DNA of 64,000 nucleotides from Leucogyrophana mollusca (taxonomy: Eukaryota > Basidiomycota > Agaricomycetes > Boletales). Each line of letters opens with the position of its first letter. Position 1 is the first letter of the stretch. Both the position numbers and the translations under genes were made by a program. Below, piece after piece: positions 45,479-56,404 of this stretch. The notes below the pieces were generated by a model that did not search any database, was not told the origin of the DNA, and worked only from the letters and a program-made list of their open reading frames with translations. The stretch lies in assembly GCA_021014945.1 (NCBI GenBank), contig MU266378.1:1-64000 (forward strand), in the 5' to 3' direction.

Positions 45479-46504
45479 ATGGTGCCATGGTTGCTACTCG
45501 GTGTTTGTGCCGCAGCATTGATCGTTCTCGCGTACACGCCGAGTGATAAGCAAGACGACAGCTACGAACATCATGAACAGTTTCGGGAACGCAGAACATA
45601 TTATCGCCAGCCTCTCGAGCAGGAAGGAAGGGGGACAGACTCCCGCGGTCGTGGTCCAGTGCATCCTGGAGTAGCATCAGACCCACGTGTGCCGAAGGAG
45701 TACTCGCCTCCAACCGACGTAGAGGGCCACCGCGAGGTATATCTCCCTAGCTCATTACATCCCCCTCCCCCTATTTCTCACGTCAAGTTTTAGGATTCAA
45801 GTCGATCCCATCTCGCAGATGAGCGTTCCCTAACCCTCCGCGAGCAAGCTAGAGAACATGGAAATCGGGCAGCGCAGTGTTTCCGAGAGAGCCAAGACGC
45901 TTGGAATCGCGGCGATCGCGCGGCGGCCAAACGCTTTTCTGATCAAGGAAAGGAGCACAAGCAACGGATGACAGTACTGGACGCTGAAGCCTGCGAACAG
46001 ATTTTCCAAGGTGCGTTGTTATCTTGTCTGAAAGGTGGCGCCTTAGGTACTAAATTTCTTGCAGCCAATAACGCTGTGCGTAGCCTTCGAAAAAATCACT
46101 TTTGCGTGAAGGAATAACCCCAGTGTTGCAGAAACGGAAGGGTAACGAAATAGACCTACACGGCCTGTATGTCAACGAGGCTGTCGCGAAATCCTTGACA
46201 GCCGTAGAAAAGGCTCGGAAATCCGGGCTCTCAAAAGTCCGTTTTATCGTTGGTAAAGTTGTATTATCAGATGCTCTATGTAAGAAATATAAAGCGATGT
46301 CTACCAGGGAAAGGTCGGCGCTCCGAGGATGGTGTTCCCAAGATTAAACCCGCGTTGGAAAAGGCCTTGAGCGAGTGAGTCACTACAGTACTCAACATTA
46401 GCCAGCTTGGAATCCTCAGCTAACTGGGCTCATCTAGGCTTTCTATCCGGACACAGATCGATCTTCGAAACGATGGCGTTCTGGAAGCTCATCTGACGGG
46501 GTAA
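45479..46504 (+). CDS. SMR-domain protein 2, membrane-anchored, altered GxGxHS
   Basis: The N-terminus MVPWLLLGVCAAALIVLAYTP is a signal anchor or cleavable signal. DUF1771: RSLTLREQAREHGNRAAQCFRESQDAWNRGDRAAAKRFSDQGKEHKQRMTVLDAEACEQIFQ. A tiny exon then encodes ANNA, followed by SMR: KRKGNEIDLHGLYVNEAVAKSLTAVEKARKSGLSKVRFIVGKGRRSEDGVPKIKPALEKALSE and LSIRTQIDLRNDGVLEAHLTG. The usual GKGLHS is GKGRRS here, so the conserved His is lost and nuclease activity may be reduced. Otherwise the fold blocks are intact and six exons join in frame. Confidence 0.85.
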
Positions 46505-46964
46505 CATGGCACTTCGAGGCTGATCGAAGTGCGGAAATACCGAACGTGGAATTCGAGGGCATATCCTTTTTTTGAGATTGATCCGTGATTCATTTCTTGG
46601 TTTGTATAACTGATAGTTATTGTTTTATTATCACGGTACCCGAACAATCGCTGTTAAATATTAATCACTATGTATGATCTTTGTACAACATTTACATGTC
46701 GATGTCGCCCATCGGTGCTCGAGTGTTCAAGGAGAAGCAAAGTAGGTCGGTACAGTGATATAGTTTTATCCCTCCCACTCGCTGACCAGGCCCGTTCATG
46801 ATTACAGCTTGTACACATTCCATAGCATTTCAAATTTATCATTCTGCAAGGTCACATAAACGGACGTCTCGGTGCATCGTAAAGCTCGGATGAAAGCTAG
46901 TAGCCAAGTACGCATCAAAAACTCGGCTACTTCGCACGCGCAGAATTGGATGGAGGGGAACATC
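46505..46964. other. convergent 3' flanks, 460 nt
   Basis: 3' flanks of SMR gene 2 (plus) and ICMT-like gene 2 (minus). No coding frame, repeat or RNA gene recognised. Confidence 0.4.
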
Positions 46965-47721
46965 CTAATACACGCCGGGAACCACCCGATATCTCACCCT
47001 CCTCGCATAGTTCTCCCACTCCTCTCCAAAGTGCTCTTTCAGCATCACATCCTCTCTCTTTGTCCGAGCAAATAGAGCCACGCTCGATAAAATGGTCTGA
47101 ATCACCCACACCCCCAACAGCGTTCTCCCGAAAACTGTGTCGAGCCATCCGCAAGAGCGGGCAAAGGACCCAGGTGACAAATGAACAAAAGTAAGTCCAA
47201 CAACGGCGGAGATCACAGCTGTATAGCTGGGATGGCGAACGAAAGCATACGGGCCATCAGTCACTAGGCGATGTCCTTTTTGAAGGCTCAGTTCGTAGGT
47301 GAAGTGTCGGCCGAGTGTGCGGTAGCACCAGATGCGACCGAAGCCCGCGACGATGGTAAAGACGGTGCTTGCGATGAGGTAGTGGCTGAGTGCAAAATCC
47401 GAGATATTCCCAGTTGGGAGAAGATAGTGAAGTATTTGGGACGAGATTGACGAAGGGAAAGTAAGAGCCAGAACTACTGCAGCTGCAGCTATGCACGCAA
47501 CCGAGGCAAGGATCTAAGTGAAGGTATTGGTGTCGACAAAGTAGACACTCCAGGTAGACAATACTCACCGGAAGGATGAGGACGCCCCCCAAGACGAATG
47601 TGGTATCGGAGTGCGGCACTTTCACCCGCTCAGACGCATCAGGTGGAGGGTTAGGGCGCTTTAATGAGATGATGAGCGACAATGTCGACGCCAGCAGGAG
47701 CGATAGATTAGTTGAAGACAT
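46965..47721 (-). CDS. ICMT-like methyltransferase 2
   Basis: Two exons. MSSTNLSLLLASTLSLIISLKRPNPPPDASERVKVPHSDTTFVLGGVLILP joins across a short intron to ILASVACIAAAAVVLALTF. Several membrane helices follow, then GRIWCYRTLGRHFTYELSLQKGHRLVTDGPYAFVRHPSYTA and FGEEWENYARRVRYRVVPGVY. The RHPSY and E.W..Y blocks are intact. The start ATG at 47721 gives a hydrophobic first helix, as in the other two paralogues. It is closest in layout to the gene at 48540-49300, which is its tandem neighbour on the same strand. Confidence 0.78.
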
Positions 47722-48539
47722 GAATTCCTGGTGATGGACAGCGGCTCTCACAAAAGAACCAGGTTTATAGTATATCGTGCCGGAAACACCGGCGACAGCG
47801 TTTCAGCAGTAAATGGAGCCCTCATACCCGGCACGCGGATGAGGTCTGAGGGTACAAACTGGATATCGTTGCCATTTGCGTCACTGGTCAGGATAGTCAG
47901 TGTGACCTGTCATTTGCAAATGAAGTATGAATGTAGAACGCACCTTGGTTCCGGAGGACTGGGTCAATCTATTTATCACCTACCACGCTGCAATGTAGCA
48001 TCGAGGTTTGCTCTAAATTTACCCCTTGTGGTGTTCATGCATTCCACCTACTACTCTTTATTGGCGCCCAACGCGTTCCACCCTGTTTCACCGTCATCTA
48101 GCGAATGGTCATGGCGATGAAGTTGAGTTTGGCAGCCACCAACGGCCGTAGAACCGCCGAGTGCTGAGCCACCAGCCACCCGCACCAACCCCCGCCAAAG
48201 TCCCCTCCCACTTGTTCACTGGCTCTCCTACTCGGTACTCGGGATATCAACTTGCGGATTGCTTAAAGTCTGCCTGCGGTGGGAATGCCGCACGGCGCGG
48301 GTGGGCTCGGGTGCAATGGAACTCGCTATCCGGGTACAATGCATACTGATCAGTGTCAGTGGGGAGAATATGCACCGAGTACTTGAAGTTACCACCTCAA
48401 ACTCCGTCCTCGCTGAGCAGACCAAAGCAGACAGTCCATATCCAACCACGGTGCTCACCGGCATTGTTCAGAGCCAGATGGTACAGGTTGATCATTGTCC
48501 CCCCGGCCCGGTTACAATTCATAGCCCGCCCCCTCAGAG
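47722..48539. other. intergenic, 818 nt
   Basis: Spacer between the two tandem ICMT-like genes, with the promoter of the first. The overlapping frames carry no motifs. Confidence 0.4.
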
Positions 48540-49300
48540 CTAAAACAAGCCAGGAATGAGCCTGTACCTCGTCTTCTCTGCGTACCTATCCCACTCTGCC
48601 CCGAAGTGTGCTCTCAAAAATGCGTCTTCTCTCCTAGATCGTGCAAATGCCATCGCAACCCCGGACAAAAACCCAGCCACCCATATCCCTACTAATGTCT
48701 TCCCAACCCACGAATCCAGCCACCCGCAAGCACGCACGAGCGACCCAGGACTCGCGTGCAGAATTGTAATCCCCGTCGATGTGAGTGCCGCCGCGGTATA
48801 GCTTGGGTGTCGGACCCACCTATACGGGCCATCCGTGATGAGCTTATGCTCTTTCTTGATGCTGAGCTCGGCGGTGAAGTGTCGTCCGAGAGTACGCATG
48901 GCCCAGAGGCGTGCGATGCTGCCAAGGATGGTGACCGCAGCACCGACGATGACGTAGCGGTCAGGTGTGAAAGAAGGGAGCTGTCCATTCCGGAGGATAG
49001 CGGAAAGGATTTTGGAGGATGTGGGTGAGGGGAAGTTCGCTGAAAGGACGGCGGCGCCTTCAGCTATGCATGGGATCCAAGCTACGGTCTGTTGAGGCAC
49101 AAGGGTCGTGGACGTAAGTGTGAGTGCTGTAAGATAAGTAGTGGACGTACGCGTAGCGCCATCGGGAGCATAAATGGTACGAAACGTTCATAGTATGGTC
49201 CCTTCACCCGTTCTGACACATCAGGAGGGGTCGGGCGCACAAATGCGGAGCTGAACGAGTAGGTAGAAGTGAAGATGAAGAGCAATTTAGTGAAAGACAT
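48540..49300 (-). CDS. ICMT-like methyltransferase 3
   Basis: Two exons. MSFTKLLFIFTSTYSFSSAFVRPTPPDVSERVKGPYYERFVPFMLPMALR joins to TVAWIPCIAEGAAVLSANF. The catalytic part reads RLWAMRTLGRHFTAELSIKKEHKLITDGPYRWVRHPSYTAAAL, and the end is FGAEWDRYAEKTRYRLIPGLF. The shared PxPPDxSERVKxP motif near the N-terminus of copies 2 and 3 is absent from the copy at 11011-11743, so 2 and 3 are the closer pair. Substrate unknown; possibly the fungal prenyl-peptide pheromone or another thiol-methylation pathway. Confidence 0.78.
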
Positions 49301-49560
49301 GGAGACTGGTCCAAGTGCAACACCCAACTGGCGCTCAAGCGCCTCAAGGAGACTCGGAGCAACATGAGAGGCACGAGTTCATAACACAGCCACCAGAGAC
49401 ATGCACAACGTGACTCATACACGCCTCCAACTTGCTTTCAACCATGAGAATCCTCGGTCGCTCGTGTCGTTATCTCACATCAAACAGTTTAGCGCCGCCT
49501 GTGCCTGCTATAAGCAGCCACAGTGGCTTGCGTTAGACCCAACATGAGCATGGTTGTACC

Positions 49561-50750
49561 ATGGCTCTTCGAAGTATCGTGGCAGCTACCATACTCTCCA
49601 TCCCTTTCGTGGAGGTTCCTCAGATCAAAGAGCGAGTTGTTGGGATACCTTCAGCAGATGCAGCGCCCTTATGGCTGCTAGCTTTATCCGGAGTCGTGAT
49701 TGCCATTGGGTTCGTAGCTGCGATTTATGACCCATGGAACACGGACTCGGAGGAGCTGGACGACGCACAACGCCCAGCCGATCCCCTAGGGGTTGAACCG
49801 ACTCAGCCACGATATCAATTAGCACACGTAGAGGCTGTCGGGCCCTCTCCTATCACTTATGCAAATGATGACCACAAGGTGTGTTTGATATGATGATTCG
49901 CATATGCAACACTGGTGTTGAAGAACGATACAGCGTACGCGACGCCTGTCCGTCGTCCTTGAATCCAGTGTACAAGTGAGTGAACCCGTTACACCATACG
50001 GGCTGGCAAGTCCGCCTAGCATAATTGATACATACTTAGGACCGGGAACAATCTGAGGAAGGCTGCGAGTCTCCATTGGCCCTTCGCAAGGAGGCCATCG
50101 AAGAAAGAGCCCAGATGCTTCGCTGCGAACAGCAGAGCCGCGAGGCCTCTGCTCGGGGTGAAATTTATCTTGCACAGGGACTGTCCCAGCTAGGAAAGGA
50201 GCACATGAAGCAGATGTACCGGCTGAATGCCCAGGCCAGTGAATTGGTCTTCCGAGGTGTGTATAAACTTTTCTCCATACATCGGTCGTCCAAATGATGT
50301 CGTGATAATGGGCAGAGAACAACAAGGTGTGTAGAAACCCGCGACGACATGCGGTACTCTGAAGTATTAGCAGAGCTGTAGACCTGGCGAGGTCGACTTA
50401 CATGGCCTTTTTGTCAAGGAAGCAACTGGATTTGCCAATAAAGCTATTGCGGAGGCTCGGCAGTGCGGAGTAACGCAACTTCGGCTCATTGTAGGTATGG
50501 ACTACACCTCTACGGGCAAACACCAAGCGCTTCTACTACTATTGCACCAGGGAAAGGTTTACACTCTTGCTGCGGTGGTCCAAAGATCAAACCTGCCTTG
50601 GAAAAATTGATGCGAGAGTATGTTCATCTGTCTGGCCCGAGGTTTTTAGCTAACTGCGACTGTTTTAGTGCCCACTTTGATGTAGAAGTCGATCCCTGTA
50701 ACACCGGCGTGCTCATCGTCCATCTTAACGATCGTACGCTTTCGCCCTGA
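49561..50750 (+). CDS. SMR-domain protein 3, membrane-anchored
   Basis: MALRSIVAATILSIPFVEVPQIKERVVGIPSADAA then a clear helix, PLWLLALSGVVIAIGFVAAIY, followed by an acidic linker. DUF1771: LALRKEAIEERAQMLRCEQQSREASARGEIYLAQGLSQLGKEHMKQMYRLNAQASELVFR. A tiny ENNK exon, then SCRPGEVDLHGLFVKEATGFANKAIAEARQCGVTQLRLIVGKGLHSCCGGPKIKPALEKLM and VDPCNTGVLIVHLNDRTLSP. DLHG and GKGLHS are intact. The exon pattern matches SMR genes 1 and 2. Confidence 0.87.
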
Positions 50751-51197
50751 CATCTAAAGAGAAGGGTGCTTGTAGCCTGTTCACCCACTCTCGTATATTA
50801 CTACACTGGCTCTGACTATTGTCCAGCAATACTCGTTCAAAGGTAAGTATCATTGCGTCCGAGGAATGCAAGCAATATTGGGGTGACCATATCGGACCTC
50901 CTGCAGCTTGCTCGCGACTCTATTACCTCCTATATACCACCCCGTCACATGTGCTCAGCGTCTGGGTCCTGCGGCATAAGTCACGAACCTGTAGTGACCT
51001 TTGCGCGAAGCACACTGCCTTGTGTCGTCGACGCGGCAACGAGGAGGCCATCTAAGTGTGTTGATCTCGTAAACCATTGTACCTTTTTTCTTGGCTCTAT
51101 TCACATGAATCAAGCGCTCAGATAACGTTCATATAGGCGCCCTTGTTGCTTTTTTCAACCTCCACGGCCCAGTGTGTGCTTACTGGGCAAAGAAAGC
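50751..51197. other. intergenic, 447 nt
   Basis: Spacer between SMR genes 3 and 4. No coding frame or repeat recognised. Confidence 0.4.
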
Positions 51198-52113
51198 ATG
51201 ATACCTCGATGGCTGCTCGGACTTGGGGTTGTTACGGCCCTTGCATTCTGTGTTTATCCACAGAACGAGGCAGAACCGGTTGCGTCGCCCATGCTTGACA
51301 CGGCGGTGTTGTTCATCACAGAACTGCTTTCATTGAGGGCTGCATTCTTTTTGGTCCGGGCGGCCATCAGGTGCTTTTCCGCGTTATCACACCCCCAGCG
51401 CAACGAAGGCAACCACATTCGCTATGTTTATCCCGAGAGCGCATCGCTTGTGGGCCTCAACTGGAAAGGTTCTGGGAGGAGTAATTCATATGGTCTCGAA
51501 AGCGGGTACGTGCGTGACATCCGCAAGGAATCTTTGGTAAGTCCTTTTCAATGTCTGTGCTAAGATCCTGGTTTTATCTTCCGAGTGGGTTTCTCAGAGT
51601 TGGAGCCCATCCAAAGAATCCAGTGAAATTATCTTTAAAGGCACGTTTCTATCTCCATTTCATTTTGTTGCCATCACTGAACCGTCTTTCAGCTAACAAC
51701 GCTGTGCGCATCTTGCGACAAGGCCACTATTGCAACCTAACATTTAATTTGAGCAGAAACGGAAACCTGACCAAATAGACTTACACGGTCTTCCAGTGAG
51801 CGATGCCTTGGAGTTTTCCTTAAGTGCCATAAAGGATGCTCGGAAACGCGGGAGCAAACAGATACGTTTCATCGTTGGTGCGGAAGAAATTGTATTCTTT
51901 TGAGCAAAGGAAACGAATACTTTACAGGGAAAGGGTTACATTCTCCAGATGGCCTACCCAAAATCAAGCCCGCTTTGCAGGGGTATTTGTCCAGGTGCGT
52001 AGCTCAGCTGGGGTACACGAGGGATTCCCGGTTTACTTGACGTGTTTAGCCGTGGGATCCGAAATGAGATTGATCCTCAGAACGATGGAGTTCTTGTTGT
52101 TTATCTAGATTAG
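51198..52113 (+). CDS. SMR-domain protein 4, membrane-anchored, DUF1771 lost
   Basis: MIPRWLLGLGVVTALAFCVYP is a signal-anchor-like start; a second hydrophobic stretch (LFITELLSLRAAFFLVRAAI) follows. Where paralogues have about 60 residues of DUF1771, this gene has only SWSPSKESSEIIFK, then ANNA and SMR: KRKPDQIDLHGLPVSDALEFSLSAIKDARKRGSKQIRFIVGKGLHSPDGLPKIKPALQGYL and GIRNEIDPQNDGVLVVYLD. One intron starts gcacgt, a GC-AG intron, if read correctly. The SMR motifs are intact. The missing module is a real deletion, since the exon flanking it retains the conserved junction (EIIFK|ANN). Confidence 0.8.
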
Positions 52114-52394
52114 CTATATATGCTCAGTGCGCGCAATGGACGTATTCAGGGAACAAGTGGCAGTATGGCACGCTGTCCAGGTCATCCCAACGTTTTGAGT
52201 CTTTTTTCCTGTCATGGTGGCTCATAGTACCATCCTGGTTCACAACAACCATCCGTTGATTATTTACTTTGTGACAGTAAGACTGCTGATAGGTTTGGAG
52301 AGCCGACGACTGCAGCCACCCGGGCCGGACTCCATAAATTAGTGATTCTGTGGTTCTCCGCCCCAACAACTGAGTCGGATACCTTAACCTCCCC

Positions 52395-53122
52395 ATGCTC
52401 AAGGCACTTTCTTTGGCCTGCGGAAGGGGCAACCAATCTAGAAAATACTTGCATGTTCGACCTTACTCGTCGCATGGCGACAGCAGCAGCAGCTCTAACC
52501 CATTTCCTTACCCCACACAACCGTTCCCTTTGCCGCACCACATTTTCCATCTCCCAAGAAATCCGTCTAAAGCTGACGTGAAAAGAAGGTGTCAGTAAGT
52601 CCACCCAAGCGCACGCCAACGTCGCAAGCTAAAATGCTGCGACCAGATTATGAACTCGTCCGAATATATCACCCCGACTCTCCCGTAGCTCGACATTACC
52701 CTCCTGAGGTCTCGCAGGCCCGTTTTCAAGCTATAACCAAAGCCTACGACGTCCTTCGCGGCAAGAGCGCGCTGACCGGGGAGACGCTCGGCTCGCAGAC
52801 GAGCACTACGATGGATCCTGCACGTTGGGCCACTGGGACTAGACAATCTGGACGGCCTCATTTCGACGACACGTCTGGGGACGAACGCTGGAAAGAAAGG
52901 ACCATAATGGCGGCCGCTATGCTGGTCGGTGATGTGCAGGCTGCCCCGTTTAATCACATTCGGGACTCATACTCGTTGCAGACGATTGCCGCTTTCGTGA
53001 TACAGACGACGATTACCCGCCAGCAGGCTATTGCGGAGGCTGCTGCTCGGCGTCGACCGGGCCCGTCCAGCAACAACCAATCGCGGACTGATGATACTTT
53101 GGCAGACAATTCTCGCAGTTGA
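52395..53122 (+). CDS. J-domain (DnaJ-like) protein, probably mitochondrial
   Basis: Two exons joined across an intron with donor gtcagt. Exon 1 (MLKALSLACGRGNQSRKYLHVRPYSSHG...) is rich in Arg/Ser with few acidic residues and fits a mitochondrial presequence. FHLPRNPSKADVKRRYYELVRIYHPDSPVARHYPPEVSQARFQAITKAYDVLRG is the J-domain: helix II ...RIYHPD loop... AYDVLRG helix III, with the HPD tripeptide for Hsp70 activation. The remaining 100 residues are low in motifs and contain SLQTIAAFVIQTTITRQQAIAEAAARRR, which could be a weak membrane or amphipathic helix. Role as an Hsp70 co-chaperone is inferred from the J-domain. Confidence 0.8.
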
Positions 53123-53239
53123 CCTTGATCAGCGTCGGATGGGTGATGAATTCTGCGAACCATCGTTGCTAGGTCTGTCCTGCATGGTGTGATACTCGGA
53201 TGTATTTTTATTTCCATCCCGAATCTTAGACCCTTGCAA

Positions 53240-53824
53240 TTACATGATGCATGATCTCTCTTCAACCCCCTTCTCAAATCATTCCACCCTACTGCGTATC
53301 GTTCCGTCCCTCCCAACCTCCTCAAGCACCGAGTATTCATCAACAACAGGCATCGTATAGCATCACCTTACCAAGCCCTCGTATTTGAGCCCCAAGCGCT
53401 CTGCCAGTTTTAATGACGTCTCATTATCGGGACCAACCGACTATCCCGCGCGGCGTGTTCCGAGGCCAGGAGGCGACGCAGTGGGAAGCTCCATCGCATA
53501 CACGCCCGATAGTACGAGGTGGGACGTATGTCCGCTGAAACACCGGCAAGATTACCGCTGGTCCTATGTCGGTGGTGAGCAGTTCTGGGAACGTGTTTAT
53601 TAGCGCGATGATGCCCGCTAGTGTCCTTCCTAGCACAGGGTCTGGCTGGGCGCGCTGTGTCTACGAGGGCGAATAGTACGTATCCCGTATTGCGGCGCAA
53701 GAACATCTCCACGTAGATAAGGAAGTCTGCTGAGCTCTCGAACCGCGCGGGAAGATGTTTGAACGAGGACTCGTGTCCGCGTACGCCCGCGAGAAACGCT
53801 TCAGCATAGACTCGGGGGACAAAT
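53240..53824 (-). pseudogene. GNAT acetyltransferase remnant
   Basis: Conserved pieces occur in order but in different frames. They are RVYAEAFLAGVRGHESSFKHLPARF then FLIYVEMFLRRNTGYVLFALVDTAR; a shifted frame with LGRTLAGIIALINTFPELLTTDIGPAVILPVFQRTYV; a third frame with LVLSGVYAMELPTASPPGLGTRRAG followed by an in-frame TAG where a Trp is usual; and SVGPDNETSLKLAERLGLKYEGL. A possible last exon has RYAVGWNDLRRGLKRDH. The frame changes have no room for introns. A stop also precedes the first block. Other genes here show no such damage, so sequencing error is less likely. Confidence 0.72.
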
Positions 53825-56023
53825 GTGTTTTAGACGCCGAGAGATCGCAGAGGAGAGAGAAGACGAGATTGGCGTCGTAAGCATCAGGTGCTCAGCCTCG
53901 GTGATCGTAGCAGCTGGATGGACAGACAAACTGATATGGGACGTGATATGATGTGGCGGTGGCTGAGCTGGAAGCTGAGGGTCCCGGCACTGTCCGAGAC
54001 GACAACAACTCGTCGATGGTGGGGGAAACACCAACTTTGATGTTTACAACCGTCCTACTTAACCCGAAGATACGAATCCCTACGGTTCAAAATCCCGTAG
54101 AAGCACATCAGGGGAGCTTTACTCAATGTCGACATCAATGAATGCGAGCATGGATCGGTCATGGACGACCTAAGTCCGCGAACTCATCAGATTTCAATGT
54201 CATCTTCATATCAATGTTTCCTGGGGAGATAGGCTAACCTGAGGGAACTGCATCTAGGAACATATGGCCTGACATCTACCACTAAGCTCTGTAGGTCTCT
54301 GTCAGTCAAGCTATAATCCGTACATTTCTCGAAGCAAATAGTATACAGTACATACTTACGGCCACTTTAGGCACCGCGTCTTAGTAGTTTTAGTTGCTTG
54401 TTGCGGTATATAAATAAAGAAATTCTCTCTCTCTCTGTAGGTCTCTGTGTAATAGGGCGGATTCATCTTCTGTATTCTGGTCCTATTTCCGGAAGGCTCT
54501 GGCGGGATGGTGCACACAACCTGACGGGACCATGTACGCCGGTAAACATCCGAGTCCCTTGTCATGGTAAGTCGTAGCCATTTCCAGTACCCGTGCATAA
54601 TGGCCGAATCATTATCTGTGGTTATCCGTGACGCGGCCACTAGTCCAGTCGCCGGTGTCCTCTGGCGGGGTGCCGTATGTGAGTCATTACTTGCGCTCTC
54701 AGTACTTGCTCCCATCTGACGTACCACACCCACTCGTTCCGAACGATGAGGTATACCAGGCTCAGCATCTCAGATTAAATCCTTGGGTTGATGAATGGCG
54801 TCGCACCAAGTCCAACACCAACACCGTGCTAAGTTGCTGCGATCGACACTTGGTAGTTTAGAGCCGGTAGATGTGAGTGGTCTGCGTATTTTTGTCTCCA
54901 GTGGGGTGGTCATTGTGGCTTAAATTGGATTGCTGCCCTCTCATGCTATATTCTTACCGACACGTTCCGATTGCAACCCGTACGTCCCTGGGCCAGTGTA
55001 TGGCAGTTCGCATCCGCGGTGTGCAGACGCTTTTGTACCTCAAGATCGGCTGGGCACTGCAGAAGGACCACAGGTGATGTGTCGGGACAGTGCTTCTGTG
55101 GGCAAATTGTGGGCAAATACGACCGCGCCGCACTGCCATCGCTGATCTACCCATGCCATAGTGACAACAGCCCCTCGACTCGGGCGCACTGATCCGAGCC
55201 AAAAAGCTGCGCAAGGAAATTGAAAACGGCATTGCCCCCGCGGCACCGTGACCGAGCATCAGATCTTTTCATGGGTTTTCACAAGTTACGATTCAGAGCT
55301 CGAAAGGCGTACACACCGGTTCGTCTCCGTTACACGGTCTTTTCATTTTCCAATCGCGTCGCCAGTGGCGTGTTTCGATCATAATGCTCATCGTACAGGC
55401 GCTGTAGCCGCACTTGAGCGTTGCATTGACATTTGCGATGAACCTTCGCCCGAAATCAGCATAATCAATGTGCCGATAGTGACATGTTCGTATTGTGAGT
55501 TCCCAAATATGCCTCGACGTAACTTACTTCGCCCTTAATTAACCAAGCTTCCTGGTTGATGCAGCCCAGAAAGCCCTTGGTCCGCCTGTCGACGGAACTT
55601 TTCAGCTAGACAGAACACAATGAATCCGCGGGACCGAACCACAGTATGAGTGCGGGGAGGAGCACCGAGATATTGACGGTTGGGGCCACCGAGTCAACAT
55701 AGCAACCACCCACAGCCTAACTCCCATTCATCGAGTCAGGGAGCCGCCGGTACATCCTAGAATGCTTTATTGCGATACTGGGCCTGACGAGGGAACCTAA
55801 AAGATGGCATCACGTCGCCGGGTCCGCACTTGAGCTGTTCCACGACTACCACCACAGGAAGAACTGCGTATATATACTGCGCCAGGCCCACTACATTGGT
55901 ACTTTTCTCTATACCATTCACTACCTGTACCACTGTTAACACCTATTCTCAGTCCTATCGATATACAAATATAAAGCAAACTCACCTTCACTAGTATTAT
56001 TGTCCCTCCCTCCCTATTGAATA
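53825..56023. other. gene-poor stretch, 2.2 kb
   Basis: No gene is called with confidence. A CT microsatellite lies near 54422-54438, and a GTAGGTCTCTGT word occurs twice near 54290 and 54437. Two neighbouring candidate exons on the plus strand could splice at 55075 and 55176 (see findings), but no family match was recognised. The gtgtagccgcacttgagc region near 55400 also holds a frame without motifs. Confidence 0.4.
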
Positions 56024-56404
56024 ATGGTGTCCTGTATCTCCCGGGTTTCTGTCGTCTTGCTCGTCCTCGCCCCGTCAGCGATGGGAGCTGTCTTGTCGAC
56101 TAGGCCACCACGTGAGTCCCATTTTGCATTCCCGTTTCCAGGATCCTAACAATCGAGACGATGCAGTTCCCTCAGATATACCGCACCCCCACGGGAACCT
56201 CTGGAAGAACAAGGTCCACGAATCGTTGAGCACTGGTCAAGTTGGAGGTCAGTTTCGTATTGTTCTCAAGGCGAAAGCACCACTAATCACACCTTACGGA
56301 CAGGCGACAACGTTGGTAGCGGATTGCATGGGTTAGACGAGGCGACTACATTGTCAGGCGCCCTCTGGAAGAGCAACGTCCATCAAGAAGTCTCTCCGAA
56401 GTAA
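56024..56404 (+). CDS. small secreted protein with an internal repeat
   Basis: Three exons join in frame (about 90 residues). MVSCISRVSVVLLVLAPSAMGAVLSTRPP is a signal peptide. The mature part reads LPSDIPHPHGNLWKNKVHESLSTGQVGGDNVGSGLHGLDEATTLSGALWKSNVHQEVSPK. Two segments repeat: GNLWKNKVHESLS and GALWKSNVHQEVS (8 of 13 identical). No cysteines, so it is not a disulphide-stabilised effector. No dibasic processing sites between the repeats. I do not recognise the family. Confidence 0.5.

Noticed and set aside
51991..52030. tRNA-like A box (TAGCTCAGCTGG) on the plus strand
   Set aside because: No B box at the right distance and no cloverleaf; it sits in an intron of SMR gene 4.
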